Shown piece by piece: positions 34,345-44,688 of a stretch of 64,000 nucleotides of DNA. The notes under the pieces are model-generated. The model was not told the origin of the DNA, searched no databases, and was given only the letters and a program-made list of their open reading frames with translations. How positions within the stretch are numbered: the first letter of the stretch is position 1; every line of letters begins with the position of its first letter. The stretch lies in the NCBI GenBank assembly GCA_026182355.1, contig JAPFBL010000068.1:62001-126000 (forward strand), in the 5' to 3' direction. Origin of the DNA: Hermatobates lingyangjiaoensis. Taxonomy: Eukaryota > Arthropoda > Insecta > Hemiptera > Hermatobatidae. A program made the translations under genes and the position numbers.

Positions 34345-34745
34345 CAATTTAATAAATGGCCTAAATATAAAATAAAATGAAATTAAATGTTTGAGATTTA
34401 CCAGGTGCTACTGTAAGGCTTCTTAACTGAAATGAAAGTGGGTAGCTTCGGCTTGGTCACTGGTAAAGTTCTTACAACTAGACACCATATTGTAGTTGCG
34501 ATTCTGAATGTTAAGCTTTGGGCTCTGGTCTTTAATGTACAGACCTTCTAAAATTCAAAGCCTTTTCAGTCACTGCAATACTGAAGAACTATGGTTCCTT
34601 TCGACGGCATTGTACCGTGATTTTCCACCCGTGGTTCCATTCAGTATATTCTTTAGGAGCACCCGCACTAAGATAGACGGTTAAATGACTTATGGTTTCA
34701 TTCTAATGGTACCAATATACCTCGACTGCAGGGCAGCACAGTTTG
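34345..34745 (-). pseudogene. PLE-3 GIY-YIG C-terminal region, decayed
   Basis: The minus strand gives, with several frame changes, YIGTIRM, SAGAPKEYTEWNHGWKIT, a TEKALNFRRSVH segment and SPKLNIQNRNYNMV. The order YIG...R...H.SAG..., then E.L.....I...P.LN.QN, is that of the second half of PLE GIY-YIG nucleases. It differs clearly from the PLE-1 and PLE-2 versions, so it is a third lineage. Multiple stops make it non-functional. A family H hammerhead-like motif follows it. Confidence 0.55.
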
Positions 34746-35004
34746 AATTTGGTATGTCCTCGTAAAATTGTAAATTAGATGACTAATCTAATAAATTATA
34801 AATTTATTTACAGAATTTAAAATTTTGTTACATTGGTTCTTAGACAACTCTAGTGTGGTATAATCGATCACCCACCCCTGGATTCCAGTTATGGAAGTTG
34901 ATTCCAATATGGAAGTTACGGCCAACCCAGCCTAAAGTACTACGTGAATTGGAGGCAAACAGTAAAAGGATAGTCAAAGTACATGCTAGTGCTGAACTCA
35001 ATAC

Positions 35005-35005
35005 T

Positions 35006-35060
<55 letters not shown>
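35005..35060. repeat. (TA)n microsatellite
   Basis: Uninterrupted TA repeat immediately left of the family D fold-back. Confidence 0.95.
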
Positions 35061-35063
<3 letters not shown>

Positions 35064-35108
35064 CCAATTAAAAAAAGATAGCACACAGATAGACACAGGA
35101 ATAACTCA

Positions 35109-35142
35109 CTTCTATATTTCGACCATCGTCGTCATCAGGAAG
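35109..35142 (-). ncRNA. Hammerhead-like motif, family D
   Basis: Minus strand: CTTC, CTGATGA, extra C, GAC/GTC around GATG, GAA, palindrome ATAT, A, GAAG pairing fully with CTTC. A well-preserved example. Confidence 0.6.
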
Positions 35143-35181
35143 CGAAGAGTCCCGCAGGAAGGCAGAGCAGCGACCCGCTCT

Positions 35182-35215
35182 ATTCCTGATGACGACGATG
35201 GTCGAAATACAGAAG
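35182..35215 (+). ncRNA. Hammerhead-like motif, family D
   Basis: Plus-strand mirror of 35109-35142. The palindrome is ATAC instead of ATAT and the closing helix is shorter (TTC/GAA). Confidence 0.5.
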
Positions 35216-35380
35216 TGAGTTATTCCTGTGTCTATCTGTTTGTTTCCTGTGTATATATATTGCTTCTAATTGTTACAATGATTTTTAATTAATTAGTGTT
35301 AAATTTTAATGATTGTTTAAATGATTGCTTCAGGAAACAAATACTCAAACGAATCCCCCAGTCTAAACCCCCATGTCACC

Positions 35381-35455
35381 TTTAGGGCTTCTCAAGAGAC
35401 AGTTATTTGCCTTCTTGGGGCACACTCTCCTCTTGATCTTAACCTCTACCGTTAA
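35381..35455 (+). pseudogene. PLE C-terminal fragment
   Basis: Reads FRASQETVICLLGAHSPLDL then NLYR and a stop. It aligns with the PLE-1 C-terminus LRASEEAHIWLLSARSAPGL then NLKR with the same length and spacing. It lies 144 bases after the family D fold-back on the same strand, which suggests family D belongs to this PLE. Only the last 25 codons remain. Confidence 0.7.
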
Positions 35456-35930
35456 TTAATTTTCCATTATTCTTATTAAACAAATATTTCTTTTACAATT
35501 TATATATATTATTTCTATTAATTATTATTATTATTATTATCTCATAGATTTTCATTTTTTTTAATTTTTGTTTTTATTTCTATACTTATTGTTGTCTTCA
35601 TTATTATTTTTTTTATCATGTATTATAAACAAATTTTGAAGGATGTATATTTTTCTTCTCCTCCGCTGGGGGGCACCACTACTGACGTTCTAAGAGTTTC
35701 TCTGGAGGCCAGTTTGTTTCATACGGTTAAAATGAGAATATGCAGTTGGTGGAGAAAAGATGAAGCTGGTAATGTGAAGTGAAAGTCGAGTTGGGACGAA
35801 GTTCTCCTCCCTAAAGTACCCTCTCTCCTAGGGGAATATGTACCCCAACTGAAGGATCCTAATTTCTGGTGGAGCATGCCCACCATTTCAAACTCATTTC
35901 ATATTGTGGTTTGATCATTGCTATATATAA
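35456..35930 (+). other. PLE 3' flank and family A scrap
   Basis: A T-rich stretch follows the C-terminal fragment, then a less AT-rich part (35640-35890, no frame). CATTTCATATTGTGGTTTG at about 35898 is a piece of family A ending in a short TA repeat. Confidence 0.4.
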
Positions 35931-36674
35931 TATCGAATGATGTGTACAAACGGATCAGCTGAAACAGGTGCCAGAGAAAAAAAACGGAATTAATTTTGAC
36001 AAGACGGATTTGTTTATTTCAACATCCATCTAAACAAGGAGAATAATATTTAAGCTTTAGTAACAAACTGGGTAATAGTAATTAATAAAATTAATATTTA
36101 CTTCATGAGAGCACAAGTTACAAAATTAGTCTTTTTCATATTTTAATAATTTTAGATTCATAATTTTAAAGTTCTAATCTTTGTTTGTATATTAATAAAA
36201 AGAAAATTGAGTACACCCAATTAAAGTTTTGTTTTAAATTTATTTAATCGAATAAATATGAAACTTAGGTGTTGCAAAAACTAATAACGAGTCACTAAGA
36301 GGATCAAAATTGGAAAAACTTTTAATCACCGTGTTGGAGAAAGTGTTAGGTGAAATCGTGGGCTCCGTTGGAGCCAGTTATTAAAGTTGATGTGAGGAAA
36401 AGTGACGTTTAACTTGATTTCTATTTCATCAGAAATTGTTTAACAAAGTTTAATTTAGATGGCAACTCAAAATGAATATTTTGAAGTAATATTCTTTCCT
36501 TTTTTTTTCATATTTATAAGTGTTGAAGTAAGTGGTTATCAGATTAGGAGAGATGCAATTTGCTCAAAAAACCAATTAGTTATAGAATAACAATATTATA
36601 TAAACTTTAAGAAAAACTGCTCAGTTATAAATTATTGCATAATAATACCTTATTTTTCATTTATATTGTTTAAC
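35931..36674. other. Unassigned AT-rich DNA
   Basis: Nothing recognisable. Confidence 0.4.
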
Positions 36675-36917
36675 AGAATGTGGTTTACATCCGACGGTAA
36701 CACGGTGGGCTTGGCCTCTCTTTTTCTCTTTTCCTGAAGACGGCATCTTATATATATGTATAAGGAAAGTTACGACTACAAAACACATAAAGAGACTAGC
36801 ACTTACGACTCTCGATTTTTTCAACTTTCTTACCGTCTTCAGGAGAAGAGAAAAGAAAAAGGAAGAAGAAACACAGGAGTGGAGACATGAAAGCGTCCGC
36901 CGACCAATACAAAGTGG

Positions 36918-36925
<8 letters not shown>
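36675..36925 (-). repeat. Family J terminal repeat, copy 1
   Basis: From about 36770 to 36918 it matches the inverse of 38215-38360: AAAGAGACTAGCACTTACG, the motif, AAGGAAGAAGAAACACAGGAG and ACCAATACAAAGTGG. It runs into (TA)n at 36921. The PLE-1 repeat has the same layout (TAAGTG, motif, GAGA-rich stretch), so the families are distant relatives. Confidence 0.65.
36808..36848 (-). ncRNA. Hammerhead-like motif, family J
   Basis: Minus strand: CTC, CTGAAGA, extra C, a hairpin GGT...AGTT that no longer pairs well, GAA, AAAAT, C, GAGAG pairing with the upstream CTC. Core present, hairpin and palindrome decayed. Confidence 0.4.

Positions 36926-36950
<25 letters not shown>
36921..36950. repeat. 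(TA)n microsatellite
   Basis: TA repeat between family J and the PLE N-terminal fold-back. Confidence 0.95.
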
Positions 36951-36953
<3 letters not shown>

Positions 36954-37152
36954 TTTTAAAAACTGGATGTCTGTTTCCACTTGATTCAATTTCGTCTTAT
37001 ATTTTTCCAAATTACGAAATTTTTTCTTCAACTCAGAACGAAAAAAATTTCGTCATTTGGAAAAATATAAGACGAAATTGAATCAAGTGGAAACAGACAT
37101 CCAGTTTTTAAAAGCATGTATTGAAGAAGGACTGCTCCCAACCTTTACAAAT
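36951..37152 (+). pseudogene. PLE N-terminal fragment with inverted copy
   Basis: The plus strand from 37054 reads HLEKYKTKLNQVETDIQFLK then ACIEEGLLPTFTN. The pattern LE....K...E..I.F...C....LLP.F is the N-terminal region of PLE proteins, ahead of the RT. The sequence is preceded by its own inverted copy: arms 36951-37029 and 37039-37116 pair almost perfectly with a 9-base gap. Coding stops right after LLPTFTN, where a short TA run and then a family D repeat begin. No RT follows, so it is a 5' remnant. Confidence 0.65.
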
Positions 37153-37164
37153 ATATATATAAAA

Positions 37165-37315
37165 TAAACTGTGACACATAGAAAGAAAGCTAACAAAGAC
37201 TCATTTTTTTACACCTGTGAGAACAGTGAGTTCGTTAGTTGACTATCGTCCCTCCATCAATTCACTGCTTCTCTTGAGGACGACCTGGTCGAAATATTGT
37301 AAAGTGAGTCTTTGT
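37165..37315 (+). repeat. Family D terminal repeat, copy 4
   Basis: Matches the inverse of 9500-9620: GTTGACTATCGTCCCTCC, AATTCACTGCTTCTC, the motif, then AAAGTGAGTCTTTGTT. A short inverted scrap AACAAAGACTCATTTT at 37189 mirrors its right end. Confidence 0.65.
37267..37304 (+). ncRNA. Hammerhead-like motif, family D
   Basis: CTTCTCTTGAGGA (first core C changed to T), extra C, GACC/GGTC with loop shortened to none or two bases, GAA, palindrome ATAT, T, GTAAAG. Less complete than the copy at 9525. Confidence 0.4.
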
Positions 37316-37400
37316 TAAATATTGGAAGCAGATCTTCTCTCAAGCATATTTTATTGTAAATGATCGCAGTTTCTGCATCCACGACCTTTATTATTAGCAT
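37310..37400 (-). pseudogene. PLE N-terminal fragment facing family D
   Basis: The minus strand reads KVVDAETAIIYNKICLREDL then LPIFNKDSLYN and runs straight into the family D repeat without a stop. It has the same K...E.A...N..C...LLP.F pattern as 37054-37152, and the two face each other across the family D copy. Like its relatives it is cut immediately after LLP.F. Confidence 0.65.
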
Positions 37401-37437
37401 TTATATCTTTCTTTGTTTAGTTCATTTATTTTAACTG

Positions 37438-37477
37438 TAAACCTGATGATGACATATGATTGTTGAAAGCTTGTTTA
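37438..37477 (+). ncRNA. Hammerhead-like motif, family K
   Basis: TAAAC, CTGATGA, extra T, GACA/TGTT around TATGAT, GAA, palindrome AGCT, T, GTTTA pairing fully with TAAAC. All parts intact; the closing helix is the longest in the window. Confidence 0.6.
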
Positions 37478-37543
37478 TTAGTGTAAGCTAAATATACATT
37501 TACACCATGTTATTAAATTCTTTCGTTCACTTGACCTATTTAA

Positions 37544-37665
37544 TTGGAAATGTCATTGGCGAACCTGATATATAGTTTACGAACTACGATAAGGAAAATA
37601 GTCAGGAGGTTAGAATCTGTTAATAAAAAGGTCTTGAATGCCGAAACTGCGATCATATTCAATTA
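37544..37665 (+). pseudogene. PLE N-terminal fragment joined to a PLE-1 terminal repeat
   Basis: Reads SLRTTIRKIVRRLESVNKKV then LNAETAIIFNYMN. LE....K..N.E.A..F is shared with 31000-31100, 37310-37400 and 61264-61365. At about 37676 it is replaced by the outer part of a PLE-1 terminal repeat. The rest of the frame (to 37780) is repeat sequence read by chance. Confidence 0.6.
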
Positions 37666-37675
37666 TATGAATATG

Positions 37676-37807
37676 TTGGGTCTCCAACCGTCTCTGATCC
37701 AGTGCGCTTGGTTTCCCTCTCTTATCTCTCCTGAAGACGGTTCAAACCGAAAATTAGAGACTGTAAGTGTGTTCTTCTGATTTCTCTATGTTTCTTTGTT
37801 TATATTG

Positions 37808-37810
<3 letters not shown>
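37676..37810 (+). repeat. Isolated PLE-1 terminal repeat end
   Basis: About 135 bases practically identical to 5890-6026, from GGTCTCCAACCG to ATTGAACTATATA, followed by (TA)n at 37811-37838. It is a very recent copy without the rest of the element. Confidence 0.85.
37727..37760 (+). ncRNA. Hammerhead-like motif, PLE-1 type
   Basis: Identical to the motif at 5939-5972: TCTC, CTGAAGA, C, GGTT/AACC, GAA, AATT, A, GAGA. Confidence 0.6.

Positions 37811-37838
<28 letters not shown>
37811..37838. repeat. (TA)n microsatellite
   Basis: TA repeat between the PLE-1 repeat end and family L. Confidence 0.95.
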
Positions 37839-37844
37839 ACTTTA

Positions 37845-37965
37845 AATTACACAAAGCACGACACAGAGAAAAGAATAAAAAGAACACTTACAGAATTCAA
37901 TTTTTTGAACTGTTGTTCGTCATCAGGAGTAAACTAGAAGAGAGGGCGAAGTGGGATAGATCACC
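37845..37965 (-). repeat. Family L terminal repeat
   Basis: Layout as in the PLE-1 repeat: AAAGAACACTTACAGAATTC, motif, then a purine-rich stretch. The sequence is otherwise distinct. The motif (37891-37930, minus) is CTC, CTGATGA, extra C, GAAC/GTTC with loop AACA, AAA (GAA expected), AAATT, GAATTC. Confidence 0.5.
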
Positions 37966-38162
37966 CCACGTCGAAGAACGGAGCGCGAATCATTGCAACG
38001 GAGAGCAACAGCTGTCCATAATTCATTTATTCCACTTATTTTTACACTAACTTCCTTTTTTTCTAGTACTTGCTATTAATTTATAATTACACTTAACTAC
38101 TTAAAAACGACATGTTCCGGTCCTTCAAAAGACCCATCGGTTCAAAAGAACCTCCAAATGTT

Positions 38163-38168
<6 letters not shown>

Positions 38169-38206
<38 letters not shown>
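38169..38206. repeat. (TA)n microsatellite
   Basis: TA repeat at the left edge of family J copy 2. Confidence 0.95.
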
Positions 38207-38209
<3 letters not shown>

Positions 38210-38365
38210 CTGTTTCACTTTGGATCGGTCGGTGGACACATTCACATCTCCACTCCTGTGTTCCTTCTTCTTTTTCCTTACCTCTCCTGAATACAGCAAG
38301 AAAGCCGAAAAGATCGAGAATCGTGAGTGTTAGTCTCTTTTTTTGTTTTGTAGTTGAAACTTTAA
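38210..38365 (+). repeat. Family J terminal repeat, copy 2
   Basis: Inverse match of 36770-36918. The motif at 38281-38320 reads CTCTC, CTGAATA, C, AGC/GCC with changes, GAA, AAGAT, C, GAGAA. Core G replaced by T, so decayed. Confidence 0.6.
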
Positions 38366-38434
38366 TTATAATTATTATTTAATCATGCTGTTCTTTTCTT
38401 GACCACGCTATTCATATCTTTTGAGATGTTTTTA

Positions 38435-38472
38435 GCCCTGAGAAAGACATAGGTATATGTCGAAACGTTGGC
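38435..38472 (+). ncRNA. Hammerhead-like motif, family M
   Basis: GCC, CTGAGAA, extra A, GACATA/TATGTC with loop GGTA, GAA, palindrome ACGT, T, GGC pairing with GCC. The third core G is A. The tail GAAACGTTGGCAA is shared with family B, so the two may be related. Confidence 0.5.
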
Positions 38473-38519
38473 AAGCATTTTTTTTTTTGACATCTAGACC
38501 GAAAATCCTCAAGAAATCT

Positions 38520-38521
<2 letters not shown>

Positions 38522-38552
<31 letters not shown>
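38522..38552. repeat. (TA)n microsatellite
   Basis: TA repeat directly at the 3' end of family B copy 2. Confidence 0.95.
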
Positions 38553-38554
<2 letters not shown>

Positions 38555-39040
38555 TGTGTTCTCTAATCGGGATTCAATCATTTTCTAGGATAAAAGTCAA
38601 ACTTTAGTTGCCAACGTTTTGGTTTTATTTAAAACCTTTTTCATAGGCTTACAAACAAAGGATAATAAGAAATCACATATCAACATGAAACGTATACACA
38701 GTATGAAAATGGATTGTTACAATTTATGAATATTACAAGCAGAAGTATTTCTGAGATACATAAAACGATATTACTTACAGAAGTAAGCATTTTTAACTAA
38801 GAAAATGAAATTCACATTATTTAAAGGAACAACAATGCTAACCGGACAAAACCTTCGACTAGACTAATAAGATAACATTACAAATAACGTCAACACTGTT
38901 CACTCAAGGGAACGGAATAAATCAAATTTCACTAAAACTCAGCACAACACTCCAGAATATATATTACTTAAATTAGCAAATTCACTTCTATGATTAATCG
39001 AACTTAGTTCCTTTTTAATATATAATCATAAAATATTTAT
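38553..39040 (-). repeat. Family B repeat, copy 2
   Basis: Minus-strand copy of 1700-2226. The 3' end AGAGAACACACCTA abuts (TA)n, and the degenerate hammerhead-like part is at 38609-38649 with AAAACGTT. Confidence 0.7.
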
Positions 39041-41433
39041 GTAAGTTTGACGACATTTAAAAAAAAAAGTGACAGGACTGTCACTAAGTACTAAGACACA
39101 GTACTAAGGTTCAGTACTGAGGTACTGAAGCTGTATACCTTACACTATAGCAGGTAATAACCCGAAAAACCTTACGAGACAGACCCATAACACAAAATTA
39201 ACAAGAGGAATGTAAGAATAAGGAATAACAAATTTGAGAACAGAAATTTATACCAGCCGACAACAGATCCTCGCAGGCAATTTAGAACCCAGGCTATTTG
39301 TATAACAAGTTGCAACCTTCCAGTGAACGTGATTTTCAGAATTGTTTTCTATTTTCATTTAATTTAATTATTTTATTCTTTATTTAACGTTTTTCAGTGT
39401 TTATGGTATATCAGTTTAGTGTTCACTATGTGTTATCCACCTGAAGATGATTTCTGAGATATTGAAAGATCCTCAGTTAAATATATTATATAGTAGATTA
39501 TAGACCTAGTTCTTCAATATCTCTGGGATAACTCCTTTGAGAGTCTCACCCTACCAAAGAAAACTAGTTAGAAAACTAGAATATACCATCACAAAATTTG
39601 TTGAGGAAGCTGCCGTGCATTTTAAATTAAAAATCAAACAAAAAGTAAGAAATTAGTTAAATAATGAAAAGGGTATTGTGTTCCTTAATAAAAATTGATG
39701 GCTCTGATATTAGAAATAGGTTGATGAAAATGGTTAAGGTTTGTGCAGTCAGGAGGATGGCCGAAGTGAGAACAGGTCTCGAGTACAAAAGGGATTTTTC
39801 ATCTTCATTTATTGTCTCTGTTATATTGTTCTCCGGCAGTCACGTTCTGAGATTTATTACACCAGCAATCCTCCATTAAAATGAAAATGTTGGATTTTTT
39901 AAGAATCGTGAAATACGTATGGCTGTTCATTCGGAAGAAGGCTTACTTTTAAGTAAAATAAAAAATGAAAACAAAAAGATGTTTAGAAACTCTTTTACCA
40001 TTCATGCTTTTCCGAGTGTTTCGAATGTACTTCGTTTATTTATTTATTCCCTTTATTTTTGACATGGATTATAACAGATATTACTTTACTGGACCTCGTA
40101 CAACTTGATTTTACTTAACAATGAAGGGCCACCTGAATCCATTCTTATCAATTTCCCAATATAATAAAGAGATTTTTCTAATAAAAAAAATCTAATTTAT
40201 AGATTTCAACAACTTTTATCTTTTTATAAAGAGTAGTGAATCAAATTACAATATTTTTGATTCACTATCAACAAATTAGACTTATAATGGTATATATTTT
40301 TAAGATTAATAACTGAATTTACCGTTTCACTTCATATGCTGATATTCGAGTCGTTTTATTCTGGTTCTGGACTTTGTTCAACCTCAAGTAGAATTTGAGA
40401 TTCTGCTATTTGAAGATGAACATTCTCTAAGACCAGCAGACAAGGTATAGGATTAATGTAAGTTATACTAAGCTCTGTTGTATTAACAACGTGCAAATAC
40501 TTTTTTTAAGAGCTTTAACTATTCTTTTAATTTATTTACAACCAAGTAAATTCTTCTAAATATTGAATTTTTAAAGCAAATGCTGGCTGGATTTTGATTC
40601 TTAATGGAAATATAGTATAAGATAACTCTTATTTTATTTATTTAACTATTTGTATTACTTTATTCATTAATTAGTTCATGACATATAGATTTAGTCACTT
40701 TTAATTATATTCGTGGTTTACACGTCACTAATGTTACTTCAACCCTGTATTACTAACATGAATGTATCTAAAAACAGTTTAGAATATCAAATTTCACTCT
40801 GTATCAGATGTCAGCTTGAATGGATTTCTGATTATATCCACTGAAAGTATGCGCAAAGTGGTGTGCTGAATATGAGATTGATAAACCCAGGCGTTCAAAG
40901 AGCGAAAGAAATAAGATTGCCGTGTTGAATGCTCAACACTAAACAAAAACTACTTTAACTGAAAAAAATCACGTGTTCAGAAAATTCAGTGATTGTTTAA
41001 AAATGCTTGAATATTCACCACTCATTAATATTTTACATAATTTTAAATTAACGATAAAATTTACAAAATATTAATACCGTTTGCATATAATAATTTATTA
41101 TTAGCAGCTTTTTATTTTTAATTCAAACATATTTTTTTGTTTGTCATAATTCTGAGGTAGTGCAGTCAGTTACTTTGCAATATTTACCGATTGCAGGGTA
41201 AAAAGTAAGTGAAATAGTCTCCGCATGTAGAGTTTACTAATATAAACAATCATACAAAACGAATTTTGGAATACCACATTTCATTTTATTCAATATTAAT
41301 GAATAGTGAACCTTCCAACATTTTTATCTGATACTGAATTGACTGAACATCTGTTTTTATTAGTCTTCTTCTCGGTGCTTAAGTAGTTTACGTTCAGTAT
41401 TTAGCGTTGTACTACGAACACTCATCCTTGGTT
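39041..41433. other. Unassigned AT-rich DNA
   Basis: No gene recognised. A small cluster of CAGTACT repeats is at 39088-39130. CTGAAGATGATTTCTGAGAT followed by ATTGAAAGATCC (39440-39475) has hammerhead-like parts but no closing helix. Confidence 0.35.
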
Positions 41434-41510
41434 GACCTGAAGAAGAACACTACAAGTTGGAAACGCGTTGTTCATATTTTCAAACTTCTTTGTGTGGGGA
41501 CTATTTTATT
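41434..41510 (+). repeat. Family C repeat, copy 4, with hammerhead-like motif
   Basis: Motif 41434-41473: GAC, CTGAAGA, A, GAACACTACAAGTTG (stem AAC/GTT), GAA, palindrome ACGCGT, T, GTT. It is followed by a family C-like CTTCTTTGTGTGGGGAC tail. The 134-codon frame that overlaps it is chance. Confidence 0.5.
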
Positions 41511-42774
41511 AACTTTTGTCATTATTTTGAATTATGGTTAAAACTCTATATTGTATTTCAATATGTATCTACCTCTAGAAAACGTTATCTTTGTAGCAGT
41601 ATGCTGTTTGGTGATAGAGGGTTGTATTTAGTGATTGTTAGTAAGGAAGGATATATGACTGAGCAACCTGGTCTACTGCTCACTCATTATTCGATCCCAT
41701 CTTATTGTTTGGTTATAATTTTTTTTCCTTTTATAATTACAGATGTGAAGAATTATTGTATTGCATGCTGCACGAGTTTTATAATTATATTTAATAATGA
41801 AATAGTGATTAATTTTGCTATCAACCACTGTCAGCCACGAAAAGTTTTAATCAATTTCTAAACAGTTTTGTTTTCTAAACATTAACCCTTCAATAAATTG
41901 CAAGTCACTCAGCATGCATGAAAGCAGGTATTTAAATGTAAACTCAAATATACTACAATAATAGTAATTCAAGTTTAATGAAACACACATGAATGTGTAA
42001 GAATTGAAGTAGATAATGATTTATATCTGAATGATATTTTCAAACAACATTGCATATGCTGGAATATAATGCTAAGCATAACAATAACCGTACAATGCAA
42101 AATTGTTACATTCCTACGTTTTTAATGTGCTTAGAAGGGGCACGATTTGTTCCCTAAATATTAACCATAAATTTTGTTCTGTAAAGGGTTATGGCTATAA
42201 AATGTATATAATATTTACACAAGAACTAGGTTTACAAGGTGATCAAAATGAATACGCGCCAGGTCCAGGTCATGTATACTGAATTTAAAATGTATATATT
42301 TGAATATTTTTATAATTGGAATACTATCTTAAATAATTAATAAATTATCAACGAGGTAGTACGTGTCAGGTTATGTAATAAGAAGTCTATTTATTTAACT
42401 TCTAAATTTGATAATTAACTATTTTAAATTTTAAACGTTATTACAATATTTAACAAAGCATTAAACGTAATTTTGATACATTTGATAAAGTAAAATTGTA
42501 ATGATAAAATCAAACTTGGTACTATTGAGGGTGTGACGAAACAAAGATTTGCCTAACCGTGGTCAAAGCGAGTAAGTGAGATTAGGAGATCGCTGTCAAA
42601 TCTGTTAACTGATAATTAAACACAGTTGACTCTTTTGACCAGATAACCCTAAAAGAGTTCAGCAATATTAGTTGTTTAGTGTACTTGTATTAAATTTTAT
42701 AGGGGCTAAAGAATTAAATAACGTATTAAATAAAACATAACAAAATTAGAGAAATTATAGTCTCCAATATAAAT
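41511..42774. other. Unassigned AT-rich DNA
   Basis: Nothing recognisable. Confidence 0.4.
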
Positions 42775-42815
42775 AGCGAGTTTCAACCTCTTAGCGTTCT
42801 TCTTCAGGTTTATTC
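42775..42815 (-). ncRNA. Hammerhead-like motif, family C variant
   Basis: Minus strand: AAAC, CTGAAGA, A, GAACGCTAAGAGGTT (stem AAC/GTT), GAA, ACTCGCT. The palindrome is lost; it is the same family by its CTGAAGAAGAAC core. Confidence 0.4.
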
Positions 42816-44514
42816 AAAACTTGAACTGTGCTAGGTAAAAAATTGATTAATATTAAATACAATGTATAAAGCAATAATAGTTATATCAAACAACTAAATT
42901 GATTACATACTGTTTTACTGGGAAATCGGAATAGGAAAATAGGAGCACGGCTGGGCGGCGGGTGTATTGCAGAGGTAAGAGGAGAGGTAAGGTTGAAAGA
43001 AATTCTAATAGGGCGTATGCATAGTCTTTTCATAAAACTTCTTCTGTGTTGATATTAGTTTCTTTTCTTTCCCTTAATGTTTCCAACTATGGCCTACCTT
43101 AGTCATGTTATTTACATTACGTTAACTTTACGATGTGTGATGGAATTTTTTAATCTCTTTTACAAATTTTTTAAATTTTTTTACGGTTTTTACATTTAGT
43201 TTTGCATAAAACAATAAAATGTAAGATGTTTACCAGTAAGCATTTTACATGTTTGACCAGCAGGTCAGGTTTTTCGAGGTTTCAGGTTTACGAGGCCAAT
43301 GATGTTTTAATTCCACAATTTAATCATATATTGAGCCTTTTGAACTAATGTAGTTTGGTTCTTTTTCTTAATGTTGTTAATTACAATACAATTTTAAAAA
43401 CGTGTACTTAAGCCCTCAATTTTAGTTTATTCTATTAACAGTATTTTGGTTCACTCTTGTACTAATGTATATCAAAAGAACTACTAATAACTACGCGTTT
43501 GCAACAATACCTGTGTCTAGTACAGAGGATTGTGATAACGTTTGGTTTAGTCCAATGCCCACGCCTGAGCAGACATCAGCACAATACGGTTCAGGGTTGC
43601 AGTGTGAGGTGCAGTTCATTTTCTCCCACGTGTTGTTTTGATTGGCAATACGTAATGACTAATGAATTGTGCCTTCAACCAGCAGGCATTGACCAATTTG
43701 TGAAAACTATTCTACTTTAAACGAACTCAGCTTTACCTGAGTTACCGATGAATATTTTGTCTGATGGTCCCAGATTACGTAGATCGTTCAGTCATTCACT
43801 CGTGAGGACCTGGTGCTCTGCAGTGTTATAATTTAATGTTTACTTCTTATTCATTAATTTAAAAATGAAATTAATTATGACAATGTTAATTTACAGAATT
43901 AGCTTTGTCATTATTAAAATGGTATGCGAAGAGTGTAATTTTTGAAGTATGCTTGACGTAGAGAAGCATAGGTGATAAGCATTTGAGTTATCAGCAGAAG
44001 TGAAATTGAGTAGAGAGCTGCAGTAAGATTTAGGAGAGTAAAGTAAAACAGTATTCTGTGAAGATCTCAACCAACTTTCAGCATAAAACTGATAACTAGA
44101 CATAATATATGCTGGAAAAGCCAATGTAGCTAAAGCCATAACGTGAGCCGTAAAACTGGCATTAGGAACACCTGTTAACTATGCAAAATACACTCTGCGT
44201 CTCACTCGGACCGCCTCATTCAAGTTTCATGAGCGTGCAGTTTTTTCACCCTCCGCACACCACTCTTATACTACATAAAGTAGTCCACATGGCTCTAGTA
44301 AAGGTAGAATTATTTTATAACTATTAACACGTTGAGTAATGCCCATAAATGCTCAGTAATAAACTGGTGATTTACATATAATAAGGACTCGCGCTTATGA
44401 TTTCTAATTTTTAACTGAACCTCGTCACAAAAAAAATATAGAGATCAAACTTGTAACTTTTATAGCATATGTATTTAAGCATTATATATATATATATACA
44501 TATATATATGTTTC
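42816..44514. other. Unassigned DNA
   Basis: Less AT-rich patch at 43500-43830 without domains. No splice-supported exon found. Confidence 0.35.
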
Positions 44515-44640
44515 AGTGTAAACTATTGGTACACAGTAAATACAAGAACACACTTACATTCTTTAATTTCGGTTTAACCGTCATCAGAAGGGAAGAGATA
44601 AGAACACCAAGCACACCTGCGATTCTTTTTCTTCTATTGA
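44515..44640 (-). repeat. PLE-1-related terminal repeat with motif
   Basis: AAGAACACACTTACATTCTTT then the motif (44561-44592, minus): TCTGATGA, C, GGTT/AACC, GAA, ATTA. It resembles the PLE-1 repeat but is clearly diverged. It follows a short (TA)n. Confidence 0.5.
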
Positions 44641-44688
44641 ACTTCGAAATGTTTATACAGATTTCTGTTTGTATTATAATCTGATGAT

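Larger units (their letters stand above)
35087..35237. repeat. Family D fold-back
   Basis: Arms 35087-35140 and 35184-35237 are inverted copies (54 bases, one difference) around a 43-base centre. Each contains AACTCACTTC and the hammerhead-like core. Confidence 0.75.

Noticed and set aside
41457..41861. 134-codon plus-strand frame, the longest outside the retroelements
   Set aside because: Low complexity, hydrophobic by AT-richness, and its start lies within a family C repeat.
43499..43720. 73-codon frame with several cysteines as an exon
   Set aside because: No convincing splice sites or recognisable domain.
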